A stretch of 35,561 nucleotides of DNA, taken from contig CANQSL010000010.1 of NCBI GenBank assembly GCA_947626515.1, forward strand, positions 1-35,561. The letters are read 5' to 3'. The translations under genes and the position numbers were made by a program. The notes below the pieces were generated by a model, which was given only the letters and a program-made list of their open reading frames with translations, made no database searches and was not told the origin of the DNA. Positions 16,467-25,411 of the stretch are shown piece by piece (the stretch's first letter is position 1; every line of letters begins with the position of its first letter). This DNA is from an uncultured Bacilli bacterium (GTDB lineage Bacteria > Bacillota_I > Bacilli_A > RF39 > UBA660).

Positions 16467-18025
16467 AGAAAAAAATAATTTTAACTACTTTATCTCCAAA
16501 AAGTCATAGAACTTCAGAAGAAAATTTGGGAATTGAATATTTAAAATCTTCTTTATTAAAAGAACACTTTGAAGTAGAAATAATTGATGCTTGGCTTAAT
16601 GAATATGATGTAGAAACAGTTTATGAAAAAATAATCAAAGAAAAAGATAATATTTTATTTATAGGAATATCATCTTATATGTCTAATACAAAACCAACTG
16701 TTGAATTAATAAACAAGCTTAAAGAAACCGATTCTAATATTATTATTGCTTGTGGGGGATTTGGTCCTACTTTTTATCCAATAGATTATTTAAAAGCTGG
16801 TGCTGATTACATATTAAGAGGTGAAGGTGAAAAATCTATATGTGAGTTGGCTAAGTGTATAAATGAAAGTCAAACACCATACGAAGTTAAAAATATAGGA
16901 TATATAGATAAAGAAAATAAAGTAAAACTTAATGATATGGAATGTTTAAATAATGATTTAGATTCATTACCTTTTCCAAGTAGAGATACTATGAGTGTAG
17001 TATTAAATAAAAAATCGACAGTTAATATGATAACTTCTAGAGGATGTTCTGGAAATTGTGAATTTTGTTCTGTTATATCTTTCTTTCGTTTAAGTGATGG
17101 AAAGATATGGAGGACAAGAAGCATAAAAAATATAGTTGATGAAATAGAAATTCTTTATAAGCAAGGTGTAAAATATATAAAAATGGTCGATGACTCTTTT
17201 ATTGATGGAATAAGAGATGAAAAATGGTGTGAAGAATTTGCTGATGAAATAGAAAGAAGAAACATAAAAGTTAAATTGAGAGGACAAATTCGTGCTGATA
17301 AGGTGAATGATTCTATATTATTTAATTTAAAAAGAGCTGGATTTTTTTCATTTGCTTGTGGGATAGAAAATGGTTCACAAACAGCATTGACAAGAATGAA
17401 CAAAAAAGCCACGTTGGCAGATAATAAAAAAGCTTTGGATTTATTTAAAAAATATGGATATATAATACAAATGGGATATATATTATTTGATAAAGAAACA
17501 ACTTATGAAGAATTAGTAGAAAATTATAATTTTATGGTGGAATATGATTTTGCAATAACAAAAGGGATTTTTTCAGAAATGTTTTCAGCAGAAGGAACTA
17601 GTTTAAATAAAAAGTTAAGAGAAGAAAATTCATTGCAAGAAGGAGATTTTATCACTAATAATAATAAATATAAAATAGATGATGAAGTTGTTAATAAAAT
17701 TTATTTGTGTTTAAAAAAGTGGCATAAGAGCCATAGCAAAATTTATGATATGACGATTGATCCGTTGACTGCTCCAAAAGCAATATCAAAAGAAGCAATG
17801 AAAGAATTTTATGATTATGCTATGGAATTAAAAAGAGAAGATTTGATTTTATTTAAAAAAATATTGATGCTAGCTAAAGATAAATCCTTAATAAATCTTG
17901 ATCAATTTATAAATGAATATATTTTAAATAAAAAGGGTTATTATGAAATGATAGAGGAAAAAGTAAAAAAATTATATAAAAAAAACGAACTTTTTTATAA
18001 TGCTCAGACAAACCCATTTATTTAA
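16460..18025 (+). CDS. B12-binding-type radical SAM protein
   Basis: N-terminal Rossmann-like domain 'LFIGISSYMSNTKPTVELI...IIACGGFGPTFYPIDYLKAGADYILRGEGE'; 'TSRGCSGNCEFCSV' CxxxCxxC; 'CGIENGSQTALTRMNK'. 7-nt overlap with the preceding gene. Confidence 0.88.
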   Translation: MLKKKIILTTLSPKSHRTSEENLGIEYLKSSLLKEHFEVEIIDAWLNEYDVETVYEKIIKEKDNILFIGISSYMSNTKPTVELINKLKETDSNIIIACGGFGPTFYPIDYLKAGADYILRGEGEKSICELAKCINESQTPYEVKNIGYIDKENKVKLNDMECLNNDLDSLPFPSRDTMSVVLNKKSTVNMITSRGCSGNCEFCSVISFFRLSDGKIWRTRSIKNIVDEIEILYKQGVKYIKMVDDSFIDGIRDEKWCEEFADEIERRNIKVKLRGQIRADKVNDSILFNLKRAGFFSFACGIENGSQTALTRMNKKATLADNKKALDLFKKYGYIIQMGYILFDKETTYEELVENYNFMVEYDFAITKGIFSEMFSAEGTSLNKKLREENSLQEGDFITNNNKYKIDDEVVNKIYLCLKKWHKSHSKIYDMTIDPLTAPKAISKEAMKEFYDYAMELKREDLILFKKILMLAKDKSLINLDQFINEYILNKKGYYEMIEEKVKKLYKKNELFYNAQTNPFI

Positions 18026-18078
18026 TTAAAAAGTAATGTTATAATGATAAAGAAAGTTTTAAAAAGGAGAAAAATGAT

Positions 18079-18423
18079 ATGAAGAAAACAAATCCTAAAG
18101 ATTATTTAGGCAAAGAGGTTTTGGTTGAAATTGATAGACAGTTAGGTTCAAGACATCCAAAACATAATTTTATGTATATGTTAAATTATGGTTATATTCC
18201 TGGAACAGTAAGCGGCGATGGAGAAGAATTGGATGCATATTTATTGGGAGAATTTGAACCTGTTACAAAAAGTAGTGGAAAAGTAATTGCTATAATACAT
18301 AGAACAAATGATGATGATGATAAATTAATTGTTGCTAAGGAAGGTAAAGAATATTCTGACGATGCTATAAGAGCATTGACAGAATTTCAAGAAAGATTTT
18401 TTGAATCAGTTATTATTAGATAA
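18079..18423 (+). CDS. Inorganic pyrophosphatase-like protein
   Basis: 'VEIDRQLGSRHPKHNFMYMLNYGYIPGTVSGDGEELDAYLLG' resembles the family I PPase core. Confidence 0.75.
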   Translation: MKKTNPKDYLGKEVLVEIDRQLGSRHPKHNFMYMLNYGYIPGTVSGDGEELDAYLLGEFEPVTKSSGKVIAIIHRTNDDDDKLIVAKEGKEYSDDAIRALTEFQERFFESVIIR

Positions 18424-18456
18424 TTTATCTAAAAAGAAGTTATTAGGGGGAGAAAA

Positions 18457-20631
18457 ATGGAAAAGCAAGAATTAGAAAAAGAAAGAGAAAAATTAGCTAA
18501 AACATTAAAAATAATAGAAGAAATATTATTGAATGAACGTAGTGATTTAAATGAGTTGTATGATGAGCATATTGGAAATAGAGAGGATTTGTGGAGGATT
18601 GCTGAATCTAAAAAGATACATATTAAAAATTTAGAAGCTTCTTTATATAATCCTTATTTTGCTAGAATAGATTTTATTCCAGATGATGCTGAAGAAATTA
18701 GTTCTATTTATATTGGTAAAAATGGCATTATGAAAGATGATAAGGTTGTAGTAACGGATTGGAGAGCCCCAATTAGTTCTTTATATTATGATGCTGAAGT
18801 AGGAAATTGTAGCTATGAAGCTCCAGAAGGAATTATTAATGGTAATATGTCATTAAAAAGACAATATGAAATAGAAAAAGGAAAATTAAATGAATATTTT
18901 GATGTTGATTTAGTTTCAAATGATGCTTTACTTCAAAAATATCTTAATGGTAATAATGATGCAAGATTAAAAAGTATAGTATCAACTATACAAAAAGAAC
19001 AAAATGACGTAATAAGAAAAAGTATGGCTGATAATTTAATTATCCAAGGGGTTGCTGGAAGTGGAAAAACTACTGTTGCTTTACACAGAATAGCATACTT
19101 AGTATATAATTATATTAAATCTATAAAACAAAATCAATATTTGATTATAGGACCAAATCCAGTATTTATTAAATACATTAAATCTGTTTTGCCAGAGCTT
19201 GATGTATCGAATGTAGAGCAATTAACTTTTGAAGAATTTGCTAAAAGATATATAAATCAAGCTATAGAGATAAATTCAGCAGAAAAGAAAGTCAATCTTA
19301 GTATTTCAAGAAAACTAGTTAATAATGTAGATAAATTTAAATCGTCATTAAAATATAAAAATATGATTGAAAAATTTCTAAATATATATTTAGAAAGTAT
19401 CTTTTCATCAGATTTAAAAATAGATGATTTTGTTGTATTAAAAAGACAAGAAATAAAAAATGTATATGAAATGACTAACAAAAATTATAATAACGATTTT
19501 AAGTCTAGGATAGAGATTACAATTGCAAGATTATGTTCAATAATTGAAGATAAAAAAGATGAATTAATATCTAAATTTATAGATTATAATTTTGAAATAG
19601 TAAAAAATATATCTAATGAAAATAAGGATGAAATTCGTTCTAAAATACAAAAGAACAGAACTGAATTAGATAAGAATTGTAAAAATCTATTAAAAAAATA
19701 TTTTTCTAAGGCTTTTATTGAACCTACTAAATTATATAAACTTTTTATATCTTCAATAAATGATTATAATATTTATAATTATGATAAAATAGATATATTA
19801 AAAAAAGAAACTCTTGATAATATTAGAAAAAATAAATATGAATTTGAAGATTTATCTGCATTGATGTATATAAAATCTATAATTTCACCAAATAAAGATT
19901 ATTTAAATATAAGACATGTAGTTTTAGATGAAGCACAAGATTTTGGAGAATTTAATTTCTTTATTTTAAAAAAAGTATTATCTTCTTCAACATTTAGTAT
20001 TTTTGGAGATTTAGCTCAGTCTATATATGATTATAGAAGTGTAGACAATTGGGAAAAAGTAAATGAAATTATGTTTAACAATACTGGTAAAATTATGAGT
20101 TTTAATAAAAGTTATCGTACTACTAGAGAAATAATGAGTGTGGCAGATGAAGTTGCAAATAGTATTGGACTTGCTAGTTCTGAGATGGTTATTAGAAAAG
20201 GCAAACCAGTTAACTTTACTCATATAGAAGAAGATAATATCCCAAAATATATTATAGAAAAAATAAAAGAATTTAAAGATAAAGGATATAAGTCAATAGC
20301 AATAATAAGTAAAACTAATCTATTATCATCATATATTAATGATGATTTAAATGATAATGGATTAATTATTCCAAATGTTACAATTAATGATGATATGAGT
20401 GAAGATAAGTTTAATATATGTACAATTTCAAATCAACTAGCTAAAGGGTTAGAATTTGATGCGGTTATTATTAACAATGCAAATGAAAAAATATATTCTT
20501 CAAATTCTCAATTAGATATGAAATTATTGTATGTAGCTATAACTAGAGCTTTGCATGAGTTAGATATAGTATATTCTGATAAATTGACTAATACTTTAGA
20601 AAAACATTTGAAAAAAGATAGAAATATTTAA
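18457..20631 (+). CDS. HelD-like UvrD/Rep-family DNA helicase (RNAP-recycling type)
   Basis: 'ELNELYDEHIGNREDLWRI' coiled N-term, 'DWRAPISSLYYDAEVG', Walker A 'GVAGSGKTTVALHRIAYLVYN', 'VLDEAQDF', 'SYRTTREIM', 'LLYVAITRALHEL'. Confidence 0.88.
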   Translation: MEKQELEKEREKLAKTLKIIEEILLNERSDLNELYDEHIGNREDLWRIAESKKIHIKNLEASLYNPYFARIDFIPDDAEEISSIYIGKNGIMKDDKVVVTDWRAPISSLYYDAEVGNCSYEAPEGIINGNMSLKRQYEIEKGKLNEYFDVDLVSNDALLQKYLNGNNDARLKSIVSTIQKEQNDVIRKSMADNLIIQGVAGSGKTTVALHRIAYLVYNYIKSIKQNQYLIIGPNPVFIKYIKSVLPELDVSNVEQLTFEEFAKRYINQAIEINSAEKKVNLSISRKLVNNVDKFKSSLKYKNMIEKFLNIYLESIFSSDLKIDDFVVLKRQEIKNVYEMTNKNYNNDFKSRIEITIARLCSIIEDKKDELISKFIDYNFEIVKNISNENKDEIRSKIQKNRTELDKNCKNLLKKYFSKAFIEPTKLYKLFISSINDYNIYNYDKIDILKKETLDNIRKNKYEFEDLSALMYIKSIISPNKDYLNIRHVVLDEAQDFGEFNFFILKKVLSSSTFSIFGDLAQSIYDYRSVDNWEKVNEIMFNNTGKIMSFNKSYRTTREIMSVADEVANSIGLASSEMVIRKGKPVNFTHIEEDNIPKYIIEKIKEFKDKGYKSIAIISKTNLLSSYINDDLNDNGLIIPNVTINDDMSEDKFNICTISNQLAKGLEFDAVIINNANEKIYSSNSQLDMKLLYVAITRALHELDIVYSDKLTNTLEKHLKKDRNI

Positions 20632-20639
20632 GTTGTAAG

Positions 20640-20675
20640 ATAAAAGTGTACAAAAAAGTGTATGCTTTTATTTTT
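20640..20675 (+). terminator. Rho-independent terminator downstream of the HelD-like gene
   Basis: 13-bp stem ATAAAAGTGTACA/TGTATGCTTTTAT (two G-T pairs), 6-nt loop, T-run. Confidence 0.85.
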
Positions 20676-20837
20676 GATATAATTTTAATAATGAGATGAA
20701 AAACTTGCAACTAATAGTAAGATAGAAGTATTAAAAAAGAAATGTTATCGATCTTGATATAAATAATTATAACACAGATCAAGAATTTATAGTTGACATG
20801 TATTAGATAATAACTTTAGACTGGCGTATATACTAAA

Positions 20838-20868
20838 ATAAAAAAACAGTTGAGAATAGAACTCAACT
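20838..20868 (-). terminator. Rho-independent terminator for the - strand AAA/CYTH gene
   Basis: AGTTGAG/CTCAACT stem; on the - strand it is followed by TTTTTTTATTTT. Confidence 0.75.
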
Positions 20869-20939
20869 AGGTTTTAAATAATTACTTTTTAGTGTCGTCT
20901 TCTATTGACTACTTAAAAAATATCAGTTTTTTAAAAGTA

Positions 20940-22097
20940 TTATTTTTTTAATACTTTTTTTGGGACACTATCAAAACTTAAATTCATAGCTAGCGAATGA
21001 TTTTTATAATTATTATCATCAGTAACTTCTTTTATTACTTCGATTGTAGGTGGTAGCATTAATTCATCTTCTAAATTATCTAATTCTATTTCTAATATTG
21101 CATAGTCTTTGCTAAATGGATATTCATCTAATTCAAAATATTGATTATTATAGACAAAACAATATCTTGTCTTTTTAATTGAATGTAAATTTGGATCTAT
21201 GCTAAGACTATGAGCAAGATATTCTTCATTAGAAATGACTCTTTCATATTCTATTCTTTCTTTTGGATCTTTACCTGTAATTTTTTCTGTATAGAAGAAT
21301 ATGAATCCATCTTCATTAGTTCCTCTTAATCTTATTCTTTTTTCTATATTTTCATTATCGCTTAATAAATAGTTTTGTATAATATAATTCTTGCTAATAA
21401 ATCCTAATTTGTTTAATTCTTCTTTAGTAGGTCTTTTTATTAAAAATTTTCTTTCTATTTCTTTTGGTGAAGGTTCTCCTAATAAATTGAAAACCTCTTT
21501 TGTTGCTTTTTTAATTTTTGTTTGATAATCTGTACTATTGTCAAATACTCTTAAATGTGGATGGCCTATCCAAGCTTCAAGAGTAATTTTGTCTTTTTCT
21601 CTAGCTTCTTTAGGGCTTTCTCTTCTTGCGGCATTATTTCCAACATCTGAGCTATTTGGATTATTCCATACATAGTATTTTTCAGCACCATTTGCAGCAG
21701 TTACTAAATGTAATACTGCATCATATCTAGATAAGACATCTGCAAATGTTAAATTACGTTTTTTTAACATTTTAACAAATTTATCTTTATCTATATAAGC
21801 TAATTGATCGATAAAGCCTCTATCACATAATATTACACTTTTATCCTTTTTTTCTGGATATAATTCTAAAAATTTATCTAATACAGCTTCATTATATAAT
21901 TGTGTATCTAAAACTAGTTCTTGAAAATCCTCTAATTTTATATTTTGATTACAACGTATTCCTGAGTTATATAGCTCAGTTGCAGCTTCATTGCAAATAA
22001 GAACTGTATATCCTCTAGAAGTAAGTTCATCATATAATTTAGACATTATATAAGTCTTTCCTCCACCAGGACCTCCTGTTACACATACTTTTAACAT
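20940..22097 (-). CDS. AAA/NadR-like P-loop ATPase fused to CYTH (triphosphate tunnel) domain
   Basis: 'VCVTGGPGGGKTYIMSKL', 'ILCDRGFIDQLAYI', then CYTH 'EIERKFLIKRP...EKRIRLRG...ERIEYERVIS...DEYPFSKDYAILEIELDN'. Confidence 0.85.
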   Translation of the reverse strand: MLKVCVTGGPGGGKTYIMSKLYDELTSRGYTVLICNEAATELYNSGIRCNQNIKLEDFQELVLDTQLYNEAVLDKFLELYPEKKDKSVILCDRGFIDQLAYIDKDKFVKMLKKRNLTFADVLSRYDAVLHLVTAANGAEKYYVWNNPNSSDVGNNAARRESPKEAREKDKITLEAWIGHPHLRVFDNSTDYQTKIKKATKEVFNLLGEPSPKEIERKFLIKRPTKEELNKLGFISKNYIIQNYLLSDNENIEKRIRLRGTNEDGFIFFYTEKITGKDPKERIEYERVISNEEYLAHSLSIDPNLHSIKKTRYCFVYNNQYFELDEYPFSKDYAILEIELDNLEDELMLPPTIEVIKEVTDDNNYKNHSLAMNLSFDSVPKKVLKK

Positions 22098-22203
22098 ACC
22101 ATACCTCCTATATTCAAAATACCATAAATTTTGATTTATTTAAAGATAGTATTTTTATAAGTTTTTTGTTAAAATATATAATGTATAACACTTTGGAGGA
22201 AAT

Positions 22204-24612
22204 ATGAAAATTATTGCGATTGATGGTCCTAGTGGTGTAGGTAAAGGTGCTATAGCTAATTTGTTAGCAGAAAAGCTCAATTTTGAAAGACTTGATACAG
22301 GAGCTGTTTATAGATGCGTTACTTTACTTTGTATTGAAAATAATATAACTTTAAAAGAAGAAGATAAGATAATACATATAGCTAATAATTTAAATTTAGA
22401 AATAAAAGATAATGAGTTTTTTTTGAATAATAGAAATGTTTCTAAAAGAATAAGGGCTAAAGATGTAAGTGATATGGTGACTGAAGTTTCATCTATAGTA
22501 GAAGTAAGAAATATATTATCGTCAATTTTTAGAAATTTTGTAAAAGATAAAAATATAGTTGTTGATGGTAGAGATACAACAACTGCTTTATTTAAAGATG
22601 CCTATTTAAAATTTTATTTAGATGCTAATATGGATACAAGAGTTAAAAGAAGATATAATCAATCAATTGCTAATAATATAGATATTACATTTGATGAAGT
22701 AATTGACAATATTGGTAAGAGAGATTATAATGATACACATAAAAAAGTTGGTAAATTAATTAAATCAGATGATTCTATATATATAGATACATCGTATTTA
22801 AGTGAAGAACAAGTAATAAAAGAAATGTTAAAATTTATAGGAAGTGATAACGTGAATTTAAAAGATTTATACATAAAATATTTTGAAGATTTGGGACATA
22901 GACAAATACCGTCTGCACCAGTTGTGCCCGAAAATGATCCTTCTGTATTATTTAATACTGCTGGTATGCAACCTTTGATTCCTTATTTAATGGGAGAAGT
23001 TCATCCTTATGGAACAAGATTAGTAGATTATCAAAAATGTATTAGAACGAATGATTTAGATAATATAGGAGATACTTATCATCATACTTTTTTTGAAATG
23101 CTTGGTAATTGGAGTTTAGGAGATTATTTTAAAGAAGAGAGTATTACCTATAGTTTTAATTTTTTAACAAAAGTTTTAAATATTCCAGTTGAAAGATTAG
23201 CGGTAAGTGTATTTAAAGGAAATGAAAAGATAGAAAAAGATATAGAAACAAAAAAAATATGGCTTAGTTTAGGTATAAGTGAAAATAGAATACAAGAATT
23301 ATCTGATAATTTTTGGATAGCTGGAGATACTGGACCATGTGGACCCGATACTGAAATATTCTATTTTAGAAGTAATGATGAAATTCCAGAAAACTTTGAT
23401 TCAGAAGATGAAAGATGGGTTGAAATATGGAATAATGTATTTATGCAATATAATAAAGATAAAGATGGTAATTATAATGAACTTCCTAAAAAGAATGTCG
23501 ATACTGGAATGGGTGTTGAAAGAGTTGTTTCAATTTTAGAAGGAGTAGATGATAATTATTTATCTTCTATATGGAAAAGTACTATTTTTTTAATAGAAAA
23601 TATATCTAATAAAAAATATGTAGGCAATGAAGTAAGTATGAGAATTATTGCTGATCATATTAGAACTTCAGTATTTATTATTGCAGATCCGTCTGGAATT
23701 AAACCAAGCAATACAGATCAAGGATATATATTAAGAAGACTTATTAGACGTGCAATAAGACATGCAAAAAATTTAGATATAGATATATCTTCTAATTGGG
23801 AAGAGCAAATTGCTTTAAATATTATTGAAGAATATAAAAAATATTATAATGAATTAGAAGAAAATAAAGATATTGTTATAGAAGTTTTAAAAAATGAAAA
23901 AATAAAATTCAATAGAACTTTGGAAAAGGGTTTAAAAGAATTTGTCAATATAGTTAATAGATTAGAAAGCAATAAATTAGAAAAAGATGATGCATTTAGA
24001 TTATATGATACTTATGGATTTCCTATAGAATTAACAGTAGAATTATCTAAAGAGAGAAACATTGAAGTAGATGTAGAAGGATTTAAAGAAAAATTTAAGG
24101 CACATCAAGAATTATCTAGGGCAAATTCTCAGGCTAAATTTAAAGGTGGTCTTGCTTCAACTGGAGAGATTGAAACTAAATATCATACTGCAACACATCT
24201 TTTAAATGCAGCTTTAAAGAAAGTCATTAATAAAGATGTTCATCAAAAGGGAAGCAATATTACAAGTGAAAGAATGCGTTTTGATTTTTCGTGCGATCAT
24301 AAATTAACGGATGAAGAAAAAAAACAAACAGAAGAATTAGTAAATAAGTGGATAGATGAAGATTTAGTTGTAACAAAGGAAGAGATGGCTAAAGAAGAAG
24401 CTTTAAAAAGTGGTGCAGAATGTATGTTTATAGAAAAATATCCTGATATTGTTACCGTATATAGTATAGGAGATGTTTCAAAAGAACTTTGTGGAGGACC
24501 ACATGTTAAGAGTACAAAATGTTTAGGTCATTTTAAAATTATTAAAGAAGAAGCATCATCAAGTGGAGTAAGAAGAATAAAAGCTATTTTAGAATTTGAC
24601 AAAACAGCTTAA
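22204..24612 (+). CDS. Fusion protein: cytidylate kinase (approx. aa 1-216) + alanyl-tRNA synthetase lacking the C-terminal C-Ala domain (approx. aa 217-802)
   Basis: Cmk 'IAIDGPSGVGKGAIANLLAEKLNFERLDTGAVYR', 'VVDGRDTTTALF', 'RDYNDTHK'; AlaRS 'LFNTAGMQPLIPYLMG', 'YHHTFFEMLGNWSLGDYFK', 'IADHIRTSVFIIADG-like', editing 'HTATHLLNAAL' and 'CGGPHV'. One uninterrupted frame. Confidence 0.93.
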   Translation: MKIIAIDGPSGVGKGAIANLLAEKLNFERLDTGAVYRCVTLLCIENNITLKEEDKIIHIANNLNLEIKDNEFFLNNRNVSKRIRAKDVSDMVTEVSSIVEVRNILSSIFRNFVKDKNIVVDGRDTTTALFKDAYLKFYLDANMDTRVKRRYNQSIANNIDITFDEVIDNIGKRDYNDTHKKVGKLIKSDDSIYIDTSYLSEEQVIKEMLKFIGSDNVNLKDLYIKYFEDLGHRQIPSAPVVPENDPSVLFNTAGMQPLIPYLMGEVHPYGTRLVDYQKCIRTNDLDNIGDTYHHTFFEMLGNWSLGDYFKEESITYSFNFLTKVLNIPVERLAVSVFKGNEKIEKDIETKKIWLSLGISENRIQELSDNFWIAGDTGPCGPDTEIFYFRSNDEIPENFDSEDERWVEIWNNVFMQYNKDKDGNYNELPKKNVDTGMGVERVVSILEGVDDNYLSSIWKSTIFLIENISNKKYVGNEVSMRIIADHIRTSVFIIADPSGIKPSNTDQGYILRRLIRRAIRHAKNLDIDISSNWEEQIALNIIEEYKKYYNELEENKDIVIEVLKNEKIKFNRTLEKGLKEFVNIVNRLESNKLEKDDAFRLYDTYGFPIELTVELSKERNIEVDVEGFKEKFKAHQELSRANSQAKFKGGLASTGEIETKYHTATHLLNAALKKVINKDVHQKGSNITSERMRFDFSCDHKLTDEEKKQTEELVNKWIDEDLVVTKEEMAKEEALKSGAECMFIEKYPDIVTVYSIGDVSKELCGGPHVKSTKCLGHFKIIKEEASSSGVRRIKAILEFDKTA

Positions 24613-24625
24613 AATATGCTATACT
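24596..24625 (+). promoter_or_regulatory. Strong putative promoter: TTGACA (24596-24601), 18-nt spacer, TATACT (24620-24625)
   Basis: Perfect -35 consensus inside the 3' end of the cmk-alaS gene and near-consensus -10. Confidence 0.6.
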
Positions 24626-24668
24626 ATCACCCGTTATAGAAAAAAAGGGGTTTATAAAAAGTGATTTA

Positions 24669-24697
24669 ATACTCATTTCTATATGAGTATTTTTTTA
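24669..24697 (+). terminator. Rho-independent terminator/attenuator
   Basis: ATACTCAT-TTCTAT-ATGAGTAT stem followed by TTTTTTT. Confidence 0.8.
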
Positions 24698-24719
24698 TTA
24701 AAGAATATTAGGGGGATTT

Positions 24720-25403
24720 ATGTTAGAAGAATTTAAAGATTGTTTGCTTAAATTAAATTTAGATAAAGATAAAATTAATATTTTACTTGCAGATTTAAGT
24801 AATGTTTTAAAGGATAAAGTATTTAATTTAAATGAGTTATCAACTTATTTATTAAGGGCATCTTTGGGAATTAATAAAATTTCTACATATACTGAGTTAT
24901 CAAAAGAACTAAATATAAAAGAAGAATATCTTAAATCAATTGTAAAAAGTTCTTTATATAAACTAATTAGAGTTTTGTCAAAAAAAGAAAAAAAATATAT
25001 AACGATTTTTGATATTGATGAATCTAAAATAGATTTAAAAAATAAATCTATTGAAATATTAGTTATTTCTGATGAATTGTATTATAAATTAGTAGGTGAT
25101 GGATTTGTTACTGTAAATGATATTGTAAGTTGTAATAAATCTTATTTTAAAAGATATGGTAGTGAATATAAAGAATTATTTTCTCATGTTTATAGCTATA
25201 ATCTTAAATTTATAGATGATATAGATATAAATAAATCTTTTATTTTAAATATGGATATAGATACTTTAGGATTAAGTGATTATGTAATAGCAAAGTTAAA
25301 AAATAATGGTATTTGTACAGTTAGAGATCTTATTTTAGATAAAGAAAATAGAGAAAATGAAGAAGTTAAATATTGTTTAAATAAACTAAATTTAAAATTA
25401 TAG
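24720..25403 (+). CDS. Hypothetical protein with C-terminal helix-hairpin-helix/alpha-CTD-like motif
   Basis: ORF with SD (GGGGG); 'DIDTLGLSDYVIAKLKNNGICTVRDLIL' resembles an RNAP alpha-CTD HhH segment. Confidence 0.55.
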   Translation: MLEEFKDCLLKLNLDKDKINILLADLSNVLKDKVFNLNELSTYLLRASLGINKISTYTELSKELNIKEEYLKSIVKSSLYKLIRVLSKKEKKYITIFDIDESKIDLKNKSIEILVISDELYYKLVGDGFVTVNDIVSCNKSYFKRYGSEYKELFSHVYSYNLKFIDDIDINKSFILNMDIDTLGLSDYVIAKLKNNGICTVRDLILDKENRENEEVKYCLNKLNLKL

Positions 25404-25411
25404 GGGGAAAT

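Noticed and set aside
16870-17412. Three overlapping - strand ORFs (84, 65, 85 aa) inside the B12-type radical SAM gene
   Set aside because: Low-complexity antisense ORFs opposite a strongly supported CDS.
13022-18025. RiPP precursor peptide for the SPASM radical SAM enzyme
   Set aside because: Intergenic gaps are too small, and the 13022-13116 gap contains only the hairpin with no short ORF, so a RiPP interpretation is not supported in this window.
23339-23539. 66-aa + strand ORF in another frame inside the cmk-alaS gene
   Set aside because: Alternate-frame ORF within conserved AlaRS coding sequence.
24626-24697. preQ1 or other known riboswitch
   Set aside because: Interleaved complements look pseudoknot-like, but the conserved residues I recall for preQ1-I are not present; kept only as an sRNA/leader hypothesis.
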